64,000 nt of DNA from Craterostigma plantagineum (lineage: Eukaryota > Streptophyta > Magnoliopsida > Lamiales > Linderniaceae): the NCBI GenBank assembly GCA_027422505.1, contig JAPQWV010000002.1:22266001-22330000 (forward strand). Reading direction: 5' to 3'. Below, piece after piece: positions 24,058 to 34,849 of the stretch. Made by a program: the position numbers and the translations under genes. The stretch's first letter is position 1; the number at the start of each line of letters is the position of its first letter. The notes under the pieces were generated by a model. That model did no database searches. It saw nothing but the letters and a program-made list of their open reading frames with translations, and was not told where the DNA came from.

Positions 24058-24391
24058 GGTGACATCTATAGAAAAATATCCAATTGAATAAAAAATTTAT
24101 AAACCAGTGCCTATGTTAGAAATTTTTACAGATAGTACCAGTTTTACAGTCTTGCCGTACCTTTTTATGTGTGTATTGCGTACGACATCATGCGTTTATA
24201 CGGTACCCTATACGGTTACTATATGGTACCTTAGTGTGTTATATATGACGTACCATTTTCTCAACGTATTACGTACCAAAATACGTTGCTATAGGGTACC
24301 TAAATGTGTTATATGCGTACCTGCGGCGGATCGGGTACCTATGTGCAAAAAATTTATTCTATTAGGTACCTATATATAAAAAATACTGACA

Positions 24392-25610
24392 GAAGTGGAG
24401 GCCATACGACAGATTATTGGATTTCACAATGGTAGCTACCCCATGAGATATCTGGGCATACCTGTCTCACCAACCAAATGGAATAGACAATCATGTCAAA
24501 TTCTAGTGGACAAATTCACTGCAAGGCTGCAATGTTAGCTACAAGGAACCTCTCCTATGCTGGGAGGTTATGCTTGATCAATCCAGTTTTGCTGGCTACG
24601 CATGGGTACTGTGGGTCTATCTTCCTGCTACCTACAGCTGTGTCAAAGGAGGTGCATCAAATTTGTAGGGCATTCTTGTGGGGGAAGAATGAGAAAGGGA
24701 AAAGTATACCATTTCTAAGCCGGCGACAAGTCTGTTGTTCTAAAAAACAGGGAGGGCTGAATATAAAAGATTGTGAGACCTGGAATAAGGCACTAGCCGG
24801 GAAGCAAATCTGGGATTACCTCTAAAAGTGACTCATTATGGTTCAGATGGATTCATGTGATTTACTTAAAAGGAATTTGTTTCTGGGACTACACTCCTGC
24901 CACAGATTCTTGCTAGTATTGGAAAAAACTCCATAGAATAAAGGAAAGCTTCAAAACGGGATATCGAGGAAGGAAATGGCTATTGGCCGAGGATGGTAGA
25001 TACACTGTTAAACAGGGTTATGTATGGCTTAAATTTGCAACCACCTACTTTCCTTATCATAAGGGTGTGTGGAATAGGTTTTTAGTGTGGTTGATCTTCC
25101 ATAAACGCCTACTAACATTGGATAGACTGTCCGAATGGGGGCTGAGTATCATTGATAGTAAATGCAGATTATGTGGTACAGTTGAGGAATCAATTGATCA
25201 CCTCTTTCTGGTTTGTGAGTTTAGTCAATTACTGGTGCAGCGCAAGCATGGTTAAACTGTGCGGATACACTTCAGACTTATGATGAGAGGTGTGGCTGGA
25301 TGTGTAGGATGGCTGGTAAAAGGAATGTGCAGTGTGGTATTAAGGTGGCTGTTATATCTTCCATGATGTACCACCTATGGGGTGAGAGGAATAGGAGAAT
25401 GCATGTCTTCGATGACTGAGGATCAAATATTCCAAATTATAGCTAGGGAGATGAAGTGGAGAATAAGCAATTTCTGCCATGTGAAGAATGAACATAAAAC
25501 TGATACATTTATGTGTGTCTGTTTCTAATTTTCGTAGTATGGTGAGCGAAGTTTGAACTAATGTAAAACGTTGGTCATCGTTGTGATAAATGAAAAGTTT
25601 AGGTTACCAA
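24392..25610 (+). mobile_element. 5'-truncated LINE (L1-type non-LTR retrotransposon)
   Basis: The insertion is flanked by AAAAAATACTGACA (24378-24391) and AAAAAATGCTGACA (25611-25624), a 14 bp duplication with one mismatch; the element's 3' end runs into A-rich sequence. Coding remnants are the end of an L1 reverse transcriptase (MRYLGIPVS, ATRNLSYAGRLCLINPVLLA, KQGGLNIKDCETWNKALAGK) and a zinc-knuckle-like C-terminus (KRLLTLDRLSEWG, CRLCGTVEESIDHLFLVCEF). Several stops and a frameshift separate 24493-24825 from 24983-25255. Confidence 0.9.
24402..25252 (+). pseudogene. LINE reverse transcriptase C-terminal remnant
   Basis: Only the thumb/C-terminal part of the RT and the zf-RVT-like segment remain. 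It reads from VEAIRQIIGFHNGSYPMRYL in one frame, changes frame near 24530 and continues to SLWFRWIHVIYLKG and then to the cysteine/histidine segment CRLCG...HLFLVC. Endonuclease and catalytic RT motifs are missing because of 5' truncation. Confidence 0.88.
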
Positions 25611-25759
25611 AAAAAATGCTGACATGGTACTGAATTACAAGTTTTTATGCAAATGGATATTTACGTGTAAAGACCCCCTTTATCTAGATCTATCATTAAA
25701 CTCCATAAAATTTTTGAAATGGACTTTGGATCCTAACTAGTGAGCCGAGGAGTTCCACT

Positions 25760-26794
25760 TAGGGGTGGACATAGGGTCGGGTAGTCAGGTATTGGGCAAT
25801 TGGGGTAGTTCGGGTAGTTCGGGTTAAGATTTTCACTTCCCGACCCCGACCCGATCTACGACGGGTACCCGCTTGTGGGGTATTTGTCGGGTTCGGGTAC
25901 TCGACATCGGGTACCCGATTTGAATTGAAAATATGACTAAAAATATTATAATGCAATATAAATATCAAAATATTATACTAAATATGATATAGGAGATTTT
26001 TCATTTCAGACCCCCCATAAGTATCAATTAGGATTCAGGCCCTCCTAGCTTTAAGGACCCATTTTCTGCAGTACCACTTCATTGCTCTGACATACCAGTA
26101 TGTTGATTGTAACACAACGATCATCCGGTACCAATTTACGATCATCTGATACTAGTTCATTTCTGCAGTACCACTTCATTGCTCTAACATACCAATATGT
26201 TGAAAGTTTGTAACACTGATTATTCTATACCAATTCATATATCTTTAATACCACTTTTTTACACAACACGAAATGGGACATTTAACCTAAATTTTTTTTC
26301 AGACAGGGTAATCTAGGAGGCCTGATTTCGAATTGACCCTATGATATATAATATTTGATTTTTTATTATAAATAAATATAAAATATACATATTTTTATAC
26401 GTATGTTAATAAAATTTTGAGAATATATATTTAAATTGTTATAAGAATTTATGCATTGATAATAAAATACCACTTGTTAATTGTACAATTAAAATAAGAA
26501 ATTAATTGAAATATTGTTTAAAACTTTAACATCACTCAAGATATTGATATCTAAATATATATTATAACTTTTTCATGTTTATTATTAAAATTAAAATATT
26601 ATTTTTAAAAAAATATATCAGGTATCTAAATAACCCAATCGTAGTAAATCACTACCTGATACCCGACCCGATTAATAATGTATCAGATAACCCGATATCC
26701 GACAAAATAACCCGAGCTATCCCATCCGAACGATTCGAATCCGATCGGATTCGGGTAAAACTCGAATAGCGGAACCCGAACGCCCACCCCCTGT
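25760..26794. mobile_element. hAT-like non-autonomous element
   Basis: Left end TAGGGGTGGACATAGGG; the right end reads CGCCCACCCCC just before the flank. Flanking 8-mers GTTCCACT (25752-25759) and CTTCCACT (26795-26802) match at 7 of 8. Subterminal zones repeat GGGTACCCG / CGGGTA / CCCGA motifs. The AT-rich centre carries a nested MITE (25992-26339). It ends about 160 bp before the TRAP-beta start codon, so it may affect that promoter. Confidence 0.8.
25992..26339. mobile_element. Small MITE with perfect 9 bp TSD, nested in a hAT-like element
   Basis: The 9-mer TATGATATA flanks the 348 bp insert at 25983-25991 and 26340-26348. The ends GGAGATTTTTC and, on the other strand, GGGTCAATTC begin a weak inverted repeat including TTTCAGACCCCCC / AATCAGGCCTCC. 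A 9 bp duplication points to the Mutator superfamily. An imperfect internal repeat of CTGCAGTACCACTTCATTGC occurs at 26076 and 26163. Confidence 0.65.
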
Positions 26795-26957
26795 CTTCCA
26801 CTCATTTATCAACTAAGAAACATTCTACTATCGTAAATTGGGGGCCTTTCGTAAATCTGCACTATTAAACCAAACTAGTTCTTCTCAAACACCGATCACC
26901 TTCTTCCACAGATTCATCGTCATCACTAATCATCCAACTTCTAACCTGCCAGCGAAA

Positions 26958-28846
26958 ATGGCGAATTGGCGCGATATGTTGATCTTGGCGGCTACTGCGT
27001 TGCTATTGTGTACGCTGTCGTCGTCTTCGATCGTTAGCAGCTCGGAGGGACCATTTATCGTCGCCCATAAGAAGGCATCGCTCACCAGGCTCAAGTCCGG
27101 CCTCGAACGTGTATCCGTCTCCATCCTTGTCTACAATCAGGGATCCGCGTAACGATAATGATTAAATAATCTATGCCTTTATTATTTACATTTTCCTTTT
27201 TAGGTATTAGATCTGTTAATTTTTCCTTTCTGGCATGGCATGGTATCGCTATTGTTAGTTTTGGTCAGTTGAATCTGGATTTAGATGATAATGAACCGTT
27301 ACGTGTATAAGGTTTAATCTGCATTTTCTGTCTTTCTTCAATTGAAGATGCCCATCTTGAGAAGACTTTTTTTAGCCCTACACTTGCACTATAAAAGTTC
27401 GTATATCGAAGGATGTGAAGTTTCTTCATCGAAGGGGGCAGTCAACCTTGATTTGGGATATCGACATGGATCCTTTGAATCTAGACATTTGAGTTTTAGA
27501 GGATATAGTTGAACATTGATGAGGAGCAAGTAAAACTATGGTTTGCAATGATGCATCTGATCTAATTAAGTACTCAAAACCCAAATTATGAACATTATAC
27601 TATTTCTCCTTGTATATTACTTTTTATGCACATGACTGACTCATTCTATCTCAGTGTCAGCTATTGATCTACTTTTTTCAAACTTATGAGTACCTGTGGA
27701 TGTGCCCAATTGTGTAGAGTCCTACATCTATGTCTACTGTCGTTCAACTTTGTGAAACAAACATTTGCCATTTTAAGGTCGTAGGTCATGCATGTACTGA
27801 TGTACACTGATTGTATCATGGGAAAAATAAAAAGAAAACTCTGTTGGATCTGAAAATGTAGCTTAGAATTTGGAACATGACTTTTGGGCTTTCACCACTT
27901 TTCGATAAAAGAAGTCCTGTCTGTACCTTTTGTGTTGTTGTTTCGTTCATTTTTCGTGCTTGCAATTCAACAATGCTCTGCCATTTCAGGACTGCATATG
28001 ATTTGACGTTAAATGATGATAGCTGGCATAAAGATATATTTGATATTGTTGGTGGCAACACTACAATGTCATGGGAGAGGCTTGATGTGTAAGTCACTCA
28101 CAATTGTCAAACTAGATTTTAAGTCAATGCTTTTCTGAATTCTCTTTACGTACTGATGATAATGGCAGTGGTGGTGTTCTATCGCATTCCTTTGAGTTGG
28201 AGGCAAAAGCAAAAACTGTATTCTATGGTGCACCAGCAGTTATCACATTCCGTGTCCCCACGAAATCTACCCCACTGGTTAGTTCTAGCGAGGAGACGAT
28301 AATTCGTACTACTCTGTTATTAATATTATGCCCTACCTTGTTGTGATTGGTGAATTTTTTTAGGAAGCATACTCTACTCCTATTCTGCCGCTCGATGTCC
28401 TAGCAGATAGGCCTCCTGAGAAAAAATTCGACTGGGTAGGCATTGAAACTTTACTTGGACTGTCGTTCTCCGCTTATACTTAGTAAATTAAGAAGAATCT
28501 TACCCCCTTTTCCTCCCTTTTATTTGCCATGGAATTCTTGCGCCTTCTCTTGAATCAACCGTTCAGGCTAAGGTATGGTTTTTCTTGTGAAACTGTTACT
28601 CGATTCATAACCTTGGTTCATTGTGTAATCTGCGTGCAACTTGTTTTCGGCATTTTGTGAATGGATTGACGAATCATGTTTTCTCTGATAATCCTAATTG
28701 GCATATAAAATTATAATGTGCAGAGACTCTTGGCGAAATATGGATCGCTCGTTTCAATGATAACTATTGTAATCTTGTTTGTGTACTTGGTTGCAACTCC
28801 TTCGTCGAAATCCGCTGCTGCAAAGGGTAGCAAGAAGAAGCGTTAG
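26958..28846 (+). CDS. SSR2: Translocon-associated protein subunit beta (TRAP-beta / SSR-beta)
   Basis: ER membrane protein of the TRAP complex at the Sec61 translocon, assisting import and topology of secretory proteins. Exons 26958-27148, 27990-28088, 28169-28277, 28364-28435, 28567-28572 and 28724-28846 give 199 residues, as expected. Order: signal peptide (LILAATALLLCTLSSSS), lumenal domain (FIVAHKKASLTRLKSG, VLVYNQGSA-like SILVYNQGSA, YDLTLNDDSWHKD, HSFELEAKAKTVFYGAPAVI), one membrane span (LVSMITIVILFVYLVAT) and a basic cytosolic end GSKKKR. The fifth exon is only 6 nt (GCTAAG, residues AK) and completes FDW-AK-RLLAKYGS, the family sequence. The start is the only ATG giving the signal peptide; a hAT-like element ends about 160 bp upstream. 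Confidence 0.93.
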
Positions 28847-29189
28847 TCATCTCTGGGGTTATTATCTCTACTCTCGAAAGGACAAATTTATCCCTCTCTT
28901 CGACGTACTTGTCAGCCATATGTTGTATGGTTTCAGTGCTGTCTTTGAGCTTTACAATGTCACACTTCCCTAGTGCGGGGCTGAGTTCGAAGTAGTCATT
29001 AGACACTGAGATTTTTCTACAGTTTTTTATTTGCTGTTTTCTTCTCATGGATGATAATGCAAACTCTGCTGCAGTTTTCACTGTATCGTTAAGTGTTTGC
29101 CGCATACCATAACTATGAAAACAATTATACATTAGGCTAAGCATCCAAAGCAGGTTTTTTGGGTAATGCTGGCAATCCCACGTAGATAA
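28847..29189. other. TRAP-beta 3' flank up to the retrotransposon junction
   Basis: No gene recognised. It probably holds the 3'UTR of TRAP-beta. Integrase-derived sequence of the Athila-like family begins abruptly at about 29190, with no LTR or other boundary sequence between. Confidence 0.6.
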
Positions 29190-29416
29190 GGCTCACATCA
29201 CACTCGCGCCTTCAACTATTTCCCGGTAAGTTGAAATCGAGGTGGTCTGGCCCATTCATGGTGACCCGAGTGTTTCCCTACGGGACGGTCGAGATCACAA
29301 ACCCAGAAAAAGGGACCTTCAAGGTGAACGGGCAGCGATTCCAGCATTACTACGGTGATGACATCGAAGCACTCGGGATGGAAACGATTCACCTCCTCAA
29401 CACCACACAACGCTAA
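29190..29416 (+). pseudogene. Integrase C-terminus of Athila-like pol
   Basis: Reads SRLQLFPGKLKSRWSGPFMV, then TRVFPYGTVEITNPEKGTFK and VNGQRFQHYYGDD, ending with a stop at 29414-29416. This is the typical end of gypsy pol in Athila/Tat elements (SRLRLFPGKLKSRWSGPF-type). Upstream integrase core sequence is absent: the frame is lost left of about 29190. It complements the integrase N-terminus at 15590-15830 on the other strand. Confidence 0.88.
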
Positions 29417-30933
29417 AATCCTCCGAACTATGTCTAGCTAAAAGACATTAAAGAAAGCGCTACTTGGGAGGCACCCCAAGCCTATCCTATGTTTTTCCTT
29501 TATTTTTCCTATGCATTTAGTTTTCATAATTCTGGGTTTCGATGATCGCAGGGAACTCAAAATCTCAAGTGTGGGGAGGAGCTGTACAAAGCATGCACAT
29601 CGGACTATTCAGGGAAGTTTGCTTATCTATTTATTTCCTCTTCCTTGCGTTACATAATTGTTACGTTGAGGACAACGTAAATCTTAAGTGTGGGGAGGGG
29701 AATTTCTGCGAAATTGATGCGAACATCTTATACGTGCATGACTTGATTTTTGGTTTAAAATTTTTTAAAATTTTTTAAAATTGGCACGAATTTTCTCAAA
29801 AAATTGTGTTTCTTATCGATCGAAGGGTGATTCATGTTAGAAATCTTGTGAGCAATTAAGATACATATGCGTGTTGACCTCTTTCTTACATAGATGAACT
29901 TGGCAACCGATGGATTCGTACACATAACCCTATTTTTGTGAGATTTTTGAGCCTACGACCTTTTTGCTCATTTCTTTTGTTGTGTGAATCATGTTAATTT
30001 ATTTCTCTTCAGAACTTGCTTGTGTATTGCGTTTTGAAATTACTTAAAGTGTGTTGGCGTGAAAATGAGCAAGGCATTAGGAATTCAGTCCATAGCCAAA
30101 GTGTCCAACCACAACTGATCACCGCAGTTATCCACTTTGAGCCTGAGCCTTTTATTTGTGAAAACCGAATTATAAATTGCCGACCCTGATTAATCCTTCA
30201 GACATAAATCCATTAGAGCGATAGTAGAAGTGGAGGATGAGTGTCGGACTTAATAAGCGCAACCCGTACTAAATTTCCGAGCTGATGTCAAAAAAAAAGA
30301 GAGATAGAAGAAAAGAAAAAAAAGAAAGAAAAGAAGAGAGGGAAAATATATGACTAAGAACCCTTCCCCCGATAATCTTTCACTATCGAAAGCATATTAT
30401 CTATTTCCCAGATCGAAAAGTTGAAAGAAGAAGGGCTTGATGAAAAGAAAAAAAATGACGAATCCAAAAGAACAGAAGTGATGAATAAGAACGGTGGATT
30501 TGCATTCGAGATGATGGCATAATTCCGACACGACTACAGCTCATATCCTTTTTACGCTTATTCCTTACATATGTTACATATCTTAGTCATTTTATAACCC
30601 GGTAAAGACCTTCCGATTCACGCTTGAAAATTGAAAGTGATAGATTTACGAATCATTTGCCAGCTTATGGTAGGGATTAGATTAGTGCATGACCCGAGAG
30701 ATATCACTGACATCTTAACCCATACACTTAGTGATTTGAGTGAATCTTTGTGATGTGCGGATCTTGATAGGTATTTCTAAGGAAGTCGTGTGGTTAGTTG
30801 TTGATTTCGAATATGCCTTCCGACTTTACTTGCATTATCTCCTACTTGATTTCGTTCTTGATTGATCGTTGCATGATTTTATCTCTTTATATGCCATTTG
30901 CATTTATTTGCTTGAGGTAAGTGTAGGGAGATT

Positions 30934-32194
30934 TGATAAACGCATTTTCTTACATTTATATTTGTTATATTTAAGTCGTTTGCATAGGACAAGAGCATAG
31001 GACAACTCACACTTATTTTGCATAGGACAAGAGCATTTAACGAGAAGGTTGCTCAAGAGGGATTTTGGCTGCGCAAATATTTGAAGATGAGATTTTCTCA
31101 TATTTTGCACTGCTCAAGAAAGATACGAAGGAAAGAAATGAAACGACTATATAAGGAGCCAATGCAAGGAAGAAAAATGAGGGGAGCATGAGGTGAAAAA
31201 AGGTACATTACAGAGTTTATTCTCTAACTCATAATCACGTTACCTCTCTAAAGCCTTCCAAATCCAAGAACACACATTTAGTTCGCTCACCACGTGTTCG
31301 ATAGAATTACTCAGTGAAGAACGAGACTAACTTCGAAGTCGAATTCAGGGAAGTGTTTATACTGTAGTCGATGTTAGTTACGTGCTTTGTTGTGATGATA
31401 ATGAGTAGCTAAATCTATTGTCTTTGAGATGAGATGACCCCTAGCGCGATCGATTGTATGTTTACGTGTATTTGATGCTTGCTATTGTTACGACTCGTTT
31501 ATGAAGCATATGATTTTGATTATGTCTATGTGATTGGAATTACCTAGTTACCTCGATCATGTCCATGTGATTAAGTTAACGTAGTTGGGAAATCGTACGC
31601 TACGCTCGAGAGAGGGGCGAACGATTAGATCACTCGTAAACGAGCGTTATAAACTCATCACTAGAGATAGGTGGAATCACCCCGCCGGATTAGAGTCAAA
31701 TCTAATAGCGAGATACATTGCGTTTTAATGCGATCTTCAGTTAAGTAGTTAGGGAAGCTTGCCCAGTTACTTAATTCGTTGATTAGTTGTTTACGATTGT
31801 TATATGGTAAGTCGCAGTTTCGTCAGCTATATAACTCGTATACATGTGGTAGGAATCTCCACGGTCTAATGATAGCTTTATTTACGTACATTTGATATTT
31901 GTTTTGATCGAGCTAGGGGGATTCGAAGTCTCAAATACGTTAGTTTCCATAAGGGTTCTTCTCCGTACTACTTTATTAAGTTGTATTTTCTAAGTATTAT
32001 TATTTACCATTTCAACAATCAAACATTCATACTAGGATATTTAAGCGAAAGATTTTCTAAGGTACATAGTTCTCTTGGGATTCGATACTCGAATATTTGC
32101 TGCGTCTATACTATTTCGATAGGTACACTTGCCTGTTGAGCGTATGATAGTTGTTAGTATTCATTTTATTTTTATTACTCGATCCGCTCGATCA
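30934..32194 (+). repeat. 3' LTR of the Athila-like element (1.26 kb)
   Basis: Begins TGATAAACG after the polypurine tract and ends CTCGATCA. Most of it matches the complement of 20291-22090. A block of about 540 bp of that LTR is missing, replaced near 30978 by a short duplicated CATAGGACAAGAGCAT segment. TATA-like TATATAAG is at 31148-31155. The outer flank is TCAAT (32195-32199), against GCAAT outside the other LTR. Confidence 0.9.
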
Positions 32195-32289
32195 TCAATT
32201 ATATAATGCCTAGATTAATTGCTAGAAAATCACACTCTACTAAAAAAAAAGAAGCAAAAGTTCTCCCCCTTTTTCACCCAACTAAATAG

Positions 32290-33032
32290 TAGAAACCCTA
32301 AATTAGCTTCTCCCATTTTTTTTAGTCTCTTTGCTAGTTTTGTTTTTCTTTATTTTGTTGCGCTTTATTTGTTCAGGTTCGCCGTTGCACGTGGATGTGT
32401 AGTTATGCCTGTGCTCTTTTGTGTTGTGTTGCTTTTGTTTTGGTGAGGCGATAGTTCCTTTGTTTTTTTTTGTTTCTTCATTTTAAGTTCCAGTTAGTGT
32501 ATTTGTTGTGCGTTTTATGTTGCTATAGTTTTTCTTTTCGTTTGCATTGTGTGTTGTCTGGTGTGTTTGTTGTTCTCGTTTGCTTGAAAGGGTGTTTCAT
32601 TTGTTTGTTGCCTTGTTTGCTTACTGTGACAGTTTGAGTTTGTTTTGTGTTCGTAGTCTCCCGATTTTGGGAGTTTGTTTCTCCTCTTGTAGGAGCTCAT
32701 TTCTCCCCTTATGGGAGTGCCATTCTTGAAGAAGACATGACTTGAAAGTCGAAGTTGGAGAAAGTGAAAGTGCCATAGAACATATTTGATAGCCAACATT
32801 TTAGAATGTTAAGATCTATCTATACTATGTTCTTTAGTTCTCTTGTTTGATATTTTTGTCTTGTTTTCTTTCGAGTTTGTTTGTGTTTTTTTCTTTTGTT
32901 TGTGTTCGTTTCTCTCTATGTGAGAGCTTGCTTCCCTCTAGATGGTCGATGTATTTGGAGGGTGCATTTCAGCTCTTTAGCCCTGTAAATTGGGCTAACT
33001 TTGCTAGTTAGTAGTGAAACTCTCCGAAAAAA
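32290..33032 (+). repeat. T-rich repeat with A-tail, related to 14640-15334
   Basis: Shows the same succession of phrases as the repeat left of the Athila half: T/G-rich sequence, GGGAGTTTGTTTCTCC and TTATGGGAGTGCC units, GAAAGTCGAAGTTGGAGAAA, GTTCTTTAGTTCT, ending near GAAACTCTCCG plus an A run at about 33026-33032. This looks like a non-autonomous non-LTR element (LINE tail or SINE-like). No protein is readable. Confidence 0.4.
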
Positions 33033-33513
33033 ATTACTAGAAAAGGCCAACCTAGGAGTTAGCACAAACGAATAATAGGCCATGTCAGCCCATAAAAATC
33101 GTTAGGTCAGCCTAGGGTGTCCGCAGTTCGGTAAACCGACCGATAACCGAATTTCGATACAAACCGAATAACGATCCGAGTTTTTTAAAAAAAATCAGTA
33201 ATTCGGTTCGATAGATGTATACTGGTTCGGTATACCGCATCGAACTAATTACCAAAATTTTTATTTATTTTTAAAAATAAATTAAATATGTTAACTAAAA
33301 ACATATATACTTACCCAAGCCCATTATTGAAATATTATTCAGCAATATTAAAACATGTAGACGGCCCAGCCCGATTAGTTTTCACATTTCAATTTTAACA
33401 CAACCCACAATCCATTCGGAAAACCCTAATTGGCCGACTCTTTCAATCGCCTACAATCCTGCTCAATCTCATCATCGCCAACAATCCTGCTCACTCTCAT
33501 CATTGCCCATAGC

Positions 33514-33965
33514 TGTCCGGGGCCGATAAGGGCGGGGAGTGATCGCCGGTGTCAGAGAGGTGCACGGACAAGGAGCGGCTCCTGGCAGGCTTCTAGGCAA
33601 AGGGGTACATGAACGAACCGATCTGACACCCGAATGAGAGGGGATCCTGAGACTGGCAACGTATGGGCGTGTCAGACTAAGAATCGTATACGAGAATTGA
33701 TCGTACTACTCATATCACCAAGGTCGACCTACCTTTTCGGGAGTCCATCCACAAGAACTTCAAAGTGAAGCGTGCTTGACTTTGGGCAATCTTGGGATGG
33801 GTGACCCCCTGGGAAGTAGCTCAGGATGCGTGCAGTGGAAAGCACGCTGGAAGGCTAGTGGTGATACAGTGGGGCCAGACTATCAATGCAGTGCGGTGGG
33901 CACAACCCCACAGGTCCCGAGAGCGGGCTGTTACAGCTACACTCGGTATGGGACGGGACGTTACA
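33514..33965 (+). mobile_element. Cassandra-like TRIM solo LTR containing 5S rRNA sequence
   Basis: Starts TGTCCGGGG, ends GGGACGGGACGTTACA, and is flanked by perfect 5-mers ATAGC (33509-33513 and 33966-33970). It contains sense-oriented 5S rRNA-like sequence, the hallmark of Cassandra terminal-repeat retrotransposons in miniature. No primer binding site or second LTR follows, so it is a solo LTR left by LTR-LTR recombination. At 452 bp it is longer than the usual Cassandra LTR. Confidence 0.82.
33750..33826 (+). other. 5S rRNA-like region with polymerase III internal promoter motifs
   Basis: AAGCGTGCTTG (box A region), GGATGGGTGACC (intermediate element) and CCTGGGAAG (box C) occur in the order and approximate spacing of plant 5S rRNA; GAACTTCAAAGTGAAGCG parallels GAACTCCGAAGTTAAGCG. 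The first 40 or so bases of 5S are not recognisable and the sequence between box A and the intermediate element is altered. It is part of the solo LTR, not a functional rRNA gene. Confidence 0.85.
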
Positions 33966-34311
33966 ATAGCTGCTCTGCTCGAGTAATTTGATTTACTATC
34001 TCGTCTATGCAGGTGTGCCTTTGGATAAGTGCATTTTTTTATGTTGATCGATATTTGCTTTTTGATTTGAGTTACGCGTTGTTGAAATTGATAAGCTATT
34101 ATTTTACGTATTTTATACACCCATAAACTTGCTTCACGATCGTTATATACGTCCTAATACCTTGAATAGTTTCATATATTTTAGGTTGGTGAATATTGGG
34201 CCCGAAGGAGGACAAAGAGGGCAAAGACAAGTAATAACATACTTAAGGCCCATGCTTATTATTGGAGCAGTTGTGATAAATTAAAAATCCAAGTTGGCAA
34301 CTAAATGAAGC

Positions 34312-34638
34312 TGTCAGGAAATATTTTGTAGTGTTCAATTTCATTGTATTATCTTTGTTGAATTGCTTTATTAAATTAAACTTTGGGCTAGTTCTTACTT
34401 GGGTTAATTCTTAGTTATTCATGTAATGGGCCTTCACAAGAGGCCCACCTATTATATACCAACTTGTGGTATAAATAGGAAACCCCTAGCACAAAGTGCT
34501 TGTGTTGTAGATCAAATAAATAATTTTAGATTGAGAGAGCCTCCTTTTCGACCACCAAGCCCCACACGCCCCGAACCTAAATCTCGATCATTCGGCGTGT
34601 TTAATCCGTCCGAAGTTGTTCGTTTGGGTGAAATCTCG
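34312..34638 (+). repeat. Inverted LTR at the left end of element B
   Basis: Reads TGTCAGGAAATATTTTGTAG at the start, has a TATA box TATAAATAG at 34470-34478, and ends GGTGAAATCTCG, about 8 bases short of the full LTR end seen at 37962. It is the reverse complement of the LTR at 37962-38298. It shares private variants (TGTCAGG, ATTAAATTAAACTTTGG) with the adjacent LTR fragment rather than with the right-hand LTR. Confidence 0.88.
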
Positions 34639-34729
34639 CCAACTAAGAACTAGCCCAAAGTTTAATTTAATAAAGCAATTCAACAAAGATAATACAATGA
34701 AATTGAACACTACAAAATATTTCCTGACA
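34639..34729 (-). repeat. Truncated 3' LTR fragment of element B
   Basis: The first 90 or so bases of the LTR on the minus strand, immediately after the polypurine tract AGGGGGAGAT. It is cut off and joined to the inverted LTR through the short shared sequence CCAAC (34639-34643). Confidence 0.85.
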
Positions 34730-34849
34730 ATCTCCCCCTTAGTGTTCAATCTTCAGTTCAGCACGGGATATCTTTGTTGGGCATATTGGAGATCTCGATT
34801 CCTAGCAAACTCCCCCTACAAGGGATATCTCCTCGTCTTGCGGAGGCAT

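Larger units (their letters stand above)
24058..25676 (-). mobile_element. Second GGTACC-rich Mutator-like MITE, split by a LINE
   Basis: This is a reverse-oriented relative of the MITE at 5934-6365: its left end GGTGACATCTATAGAAAAAT matches the complement of that copy's right end, and its right end matches the complement of GGGGTTCTTACAC. The flanks TATTTATCT (24049-24057) and CCTTTATCT (25677-25685) agree at 7 of 9 bases. A 5'-truncated LINE interrupts it at 24392-25610. Confidence 0.75.
29190..32194 (+). mobile_element. Ty3/gypsy Athila-like retrotransposon, 3' half
   Basis: Plus-strand order: integrase C-terminus (to 29416), the conserved post-pol phrase AAGCGCTACTTGGGAGGC (29456-29473), about 1.4 kb of non-coding spacer with two polypurine tracts (AAGTGTGGGGAGG at about 29567 and 29684), a third purine-rich tract next to the LTR (AAGTGTAGGGAG, 30919-30930) and the 3' LTR. 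An A/G-rich stretch lies at 30289-30345. No env-like ORF is readable in the spacer. Confidence 0.85.

Noticed and set aside
29456..30933. An env gene in the Athila-like 3' half
   Set aside because: Only short frames and A/G-rich sequence are present; nothing resembles an envelope or other protein.
33739..33860. A functional 5S rRNA gene
   Set aside because: The 5' third is not recognisable, spacing inside the promoter is altered, and the sequence lies within an LTR with its own TSD.
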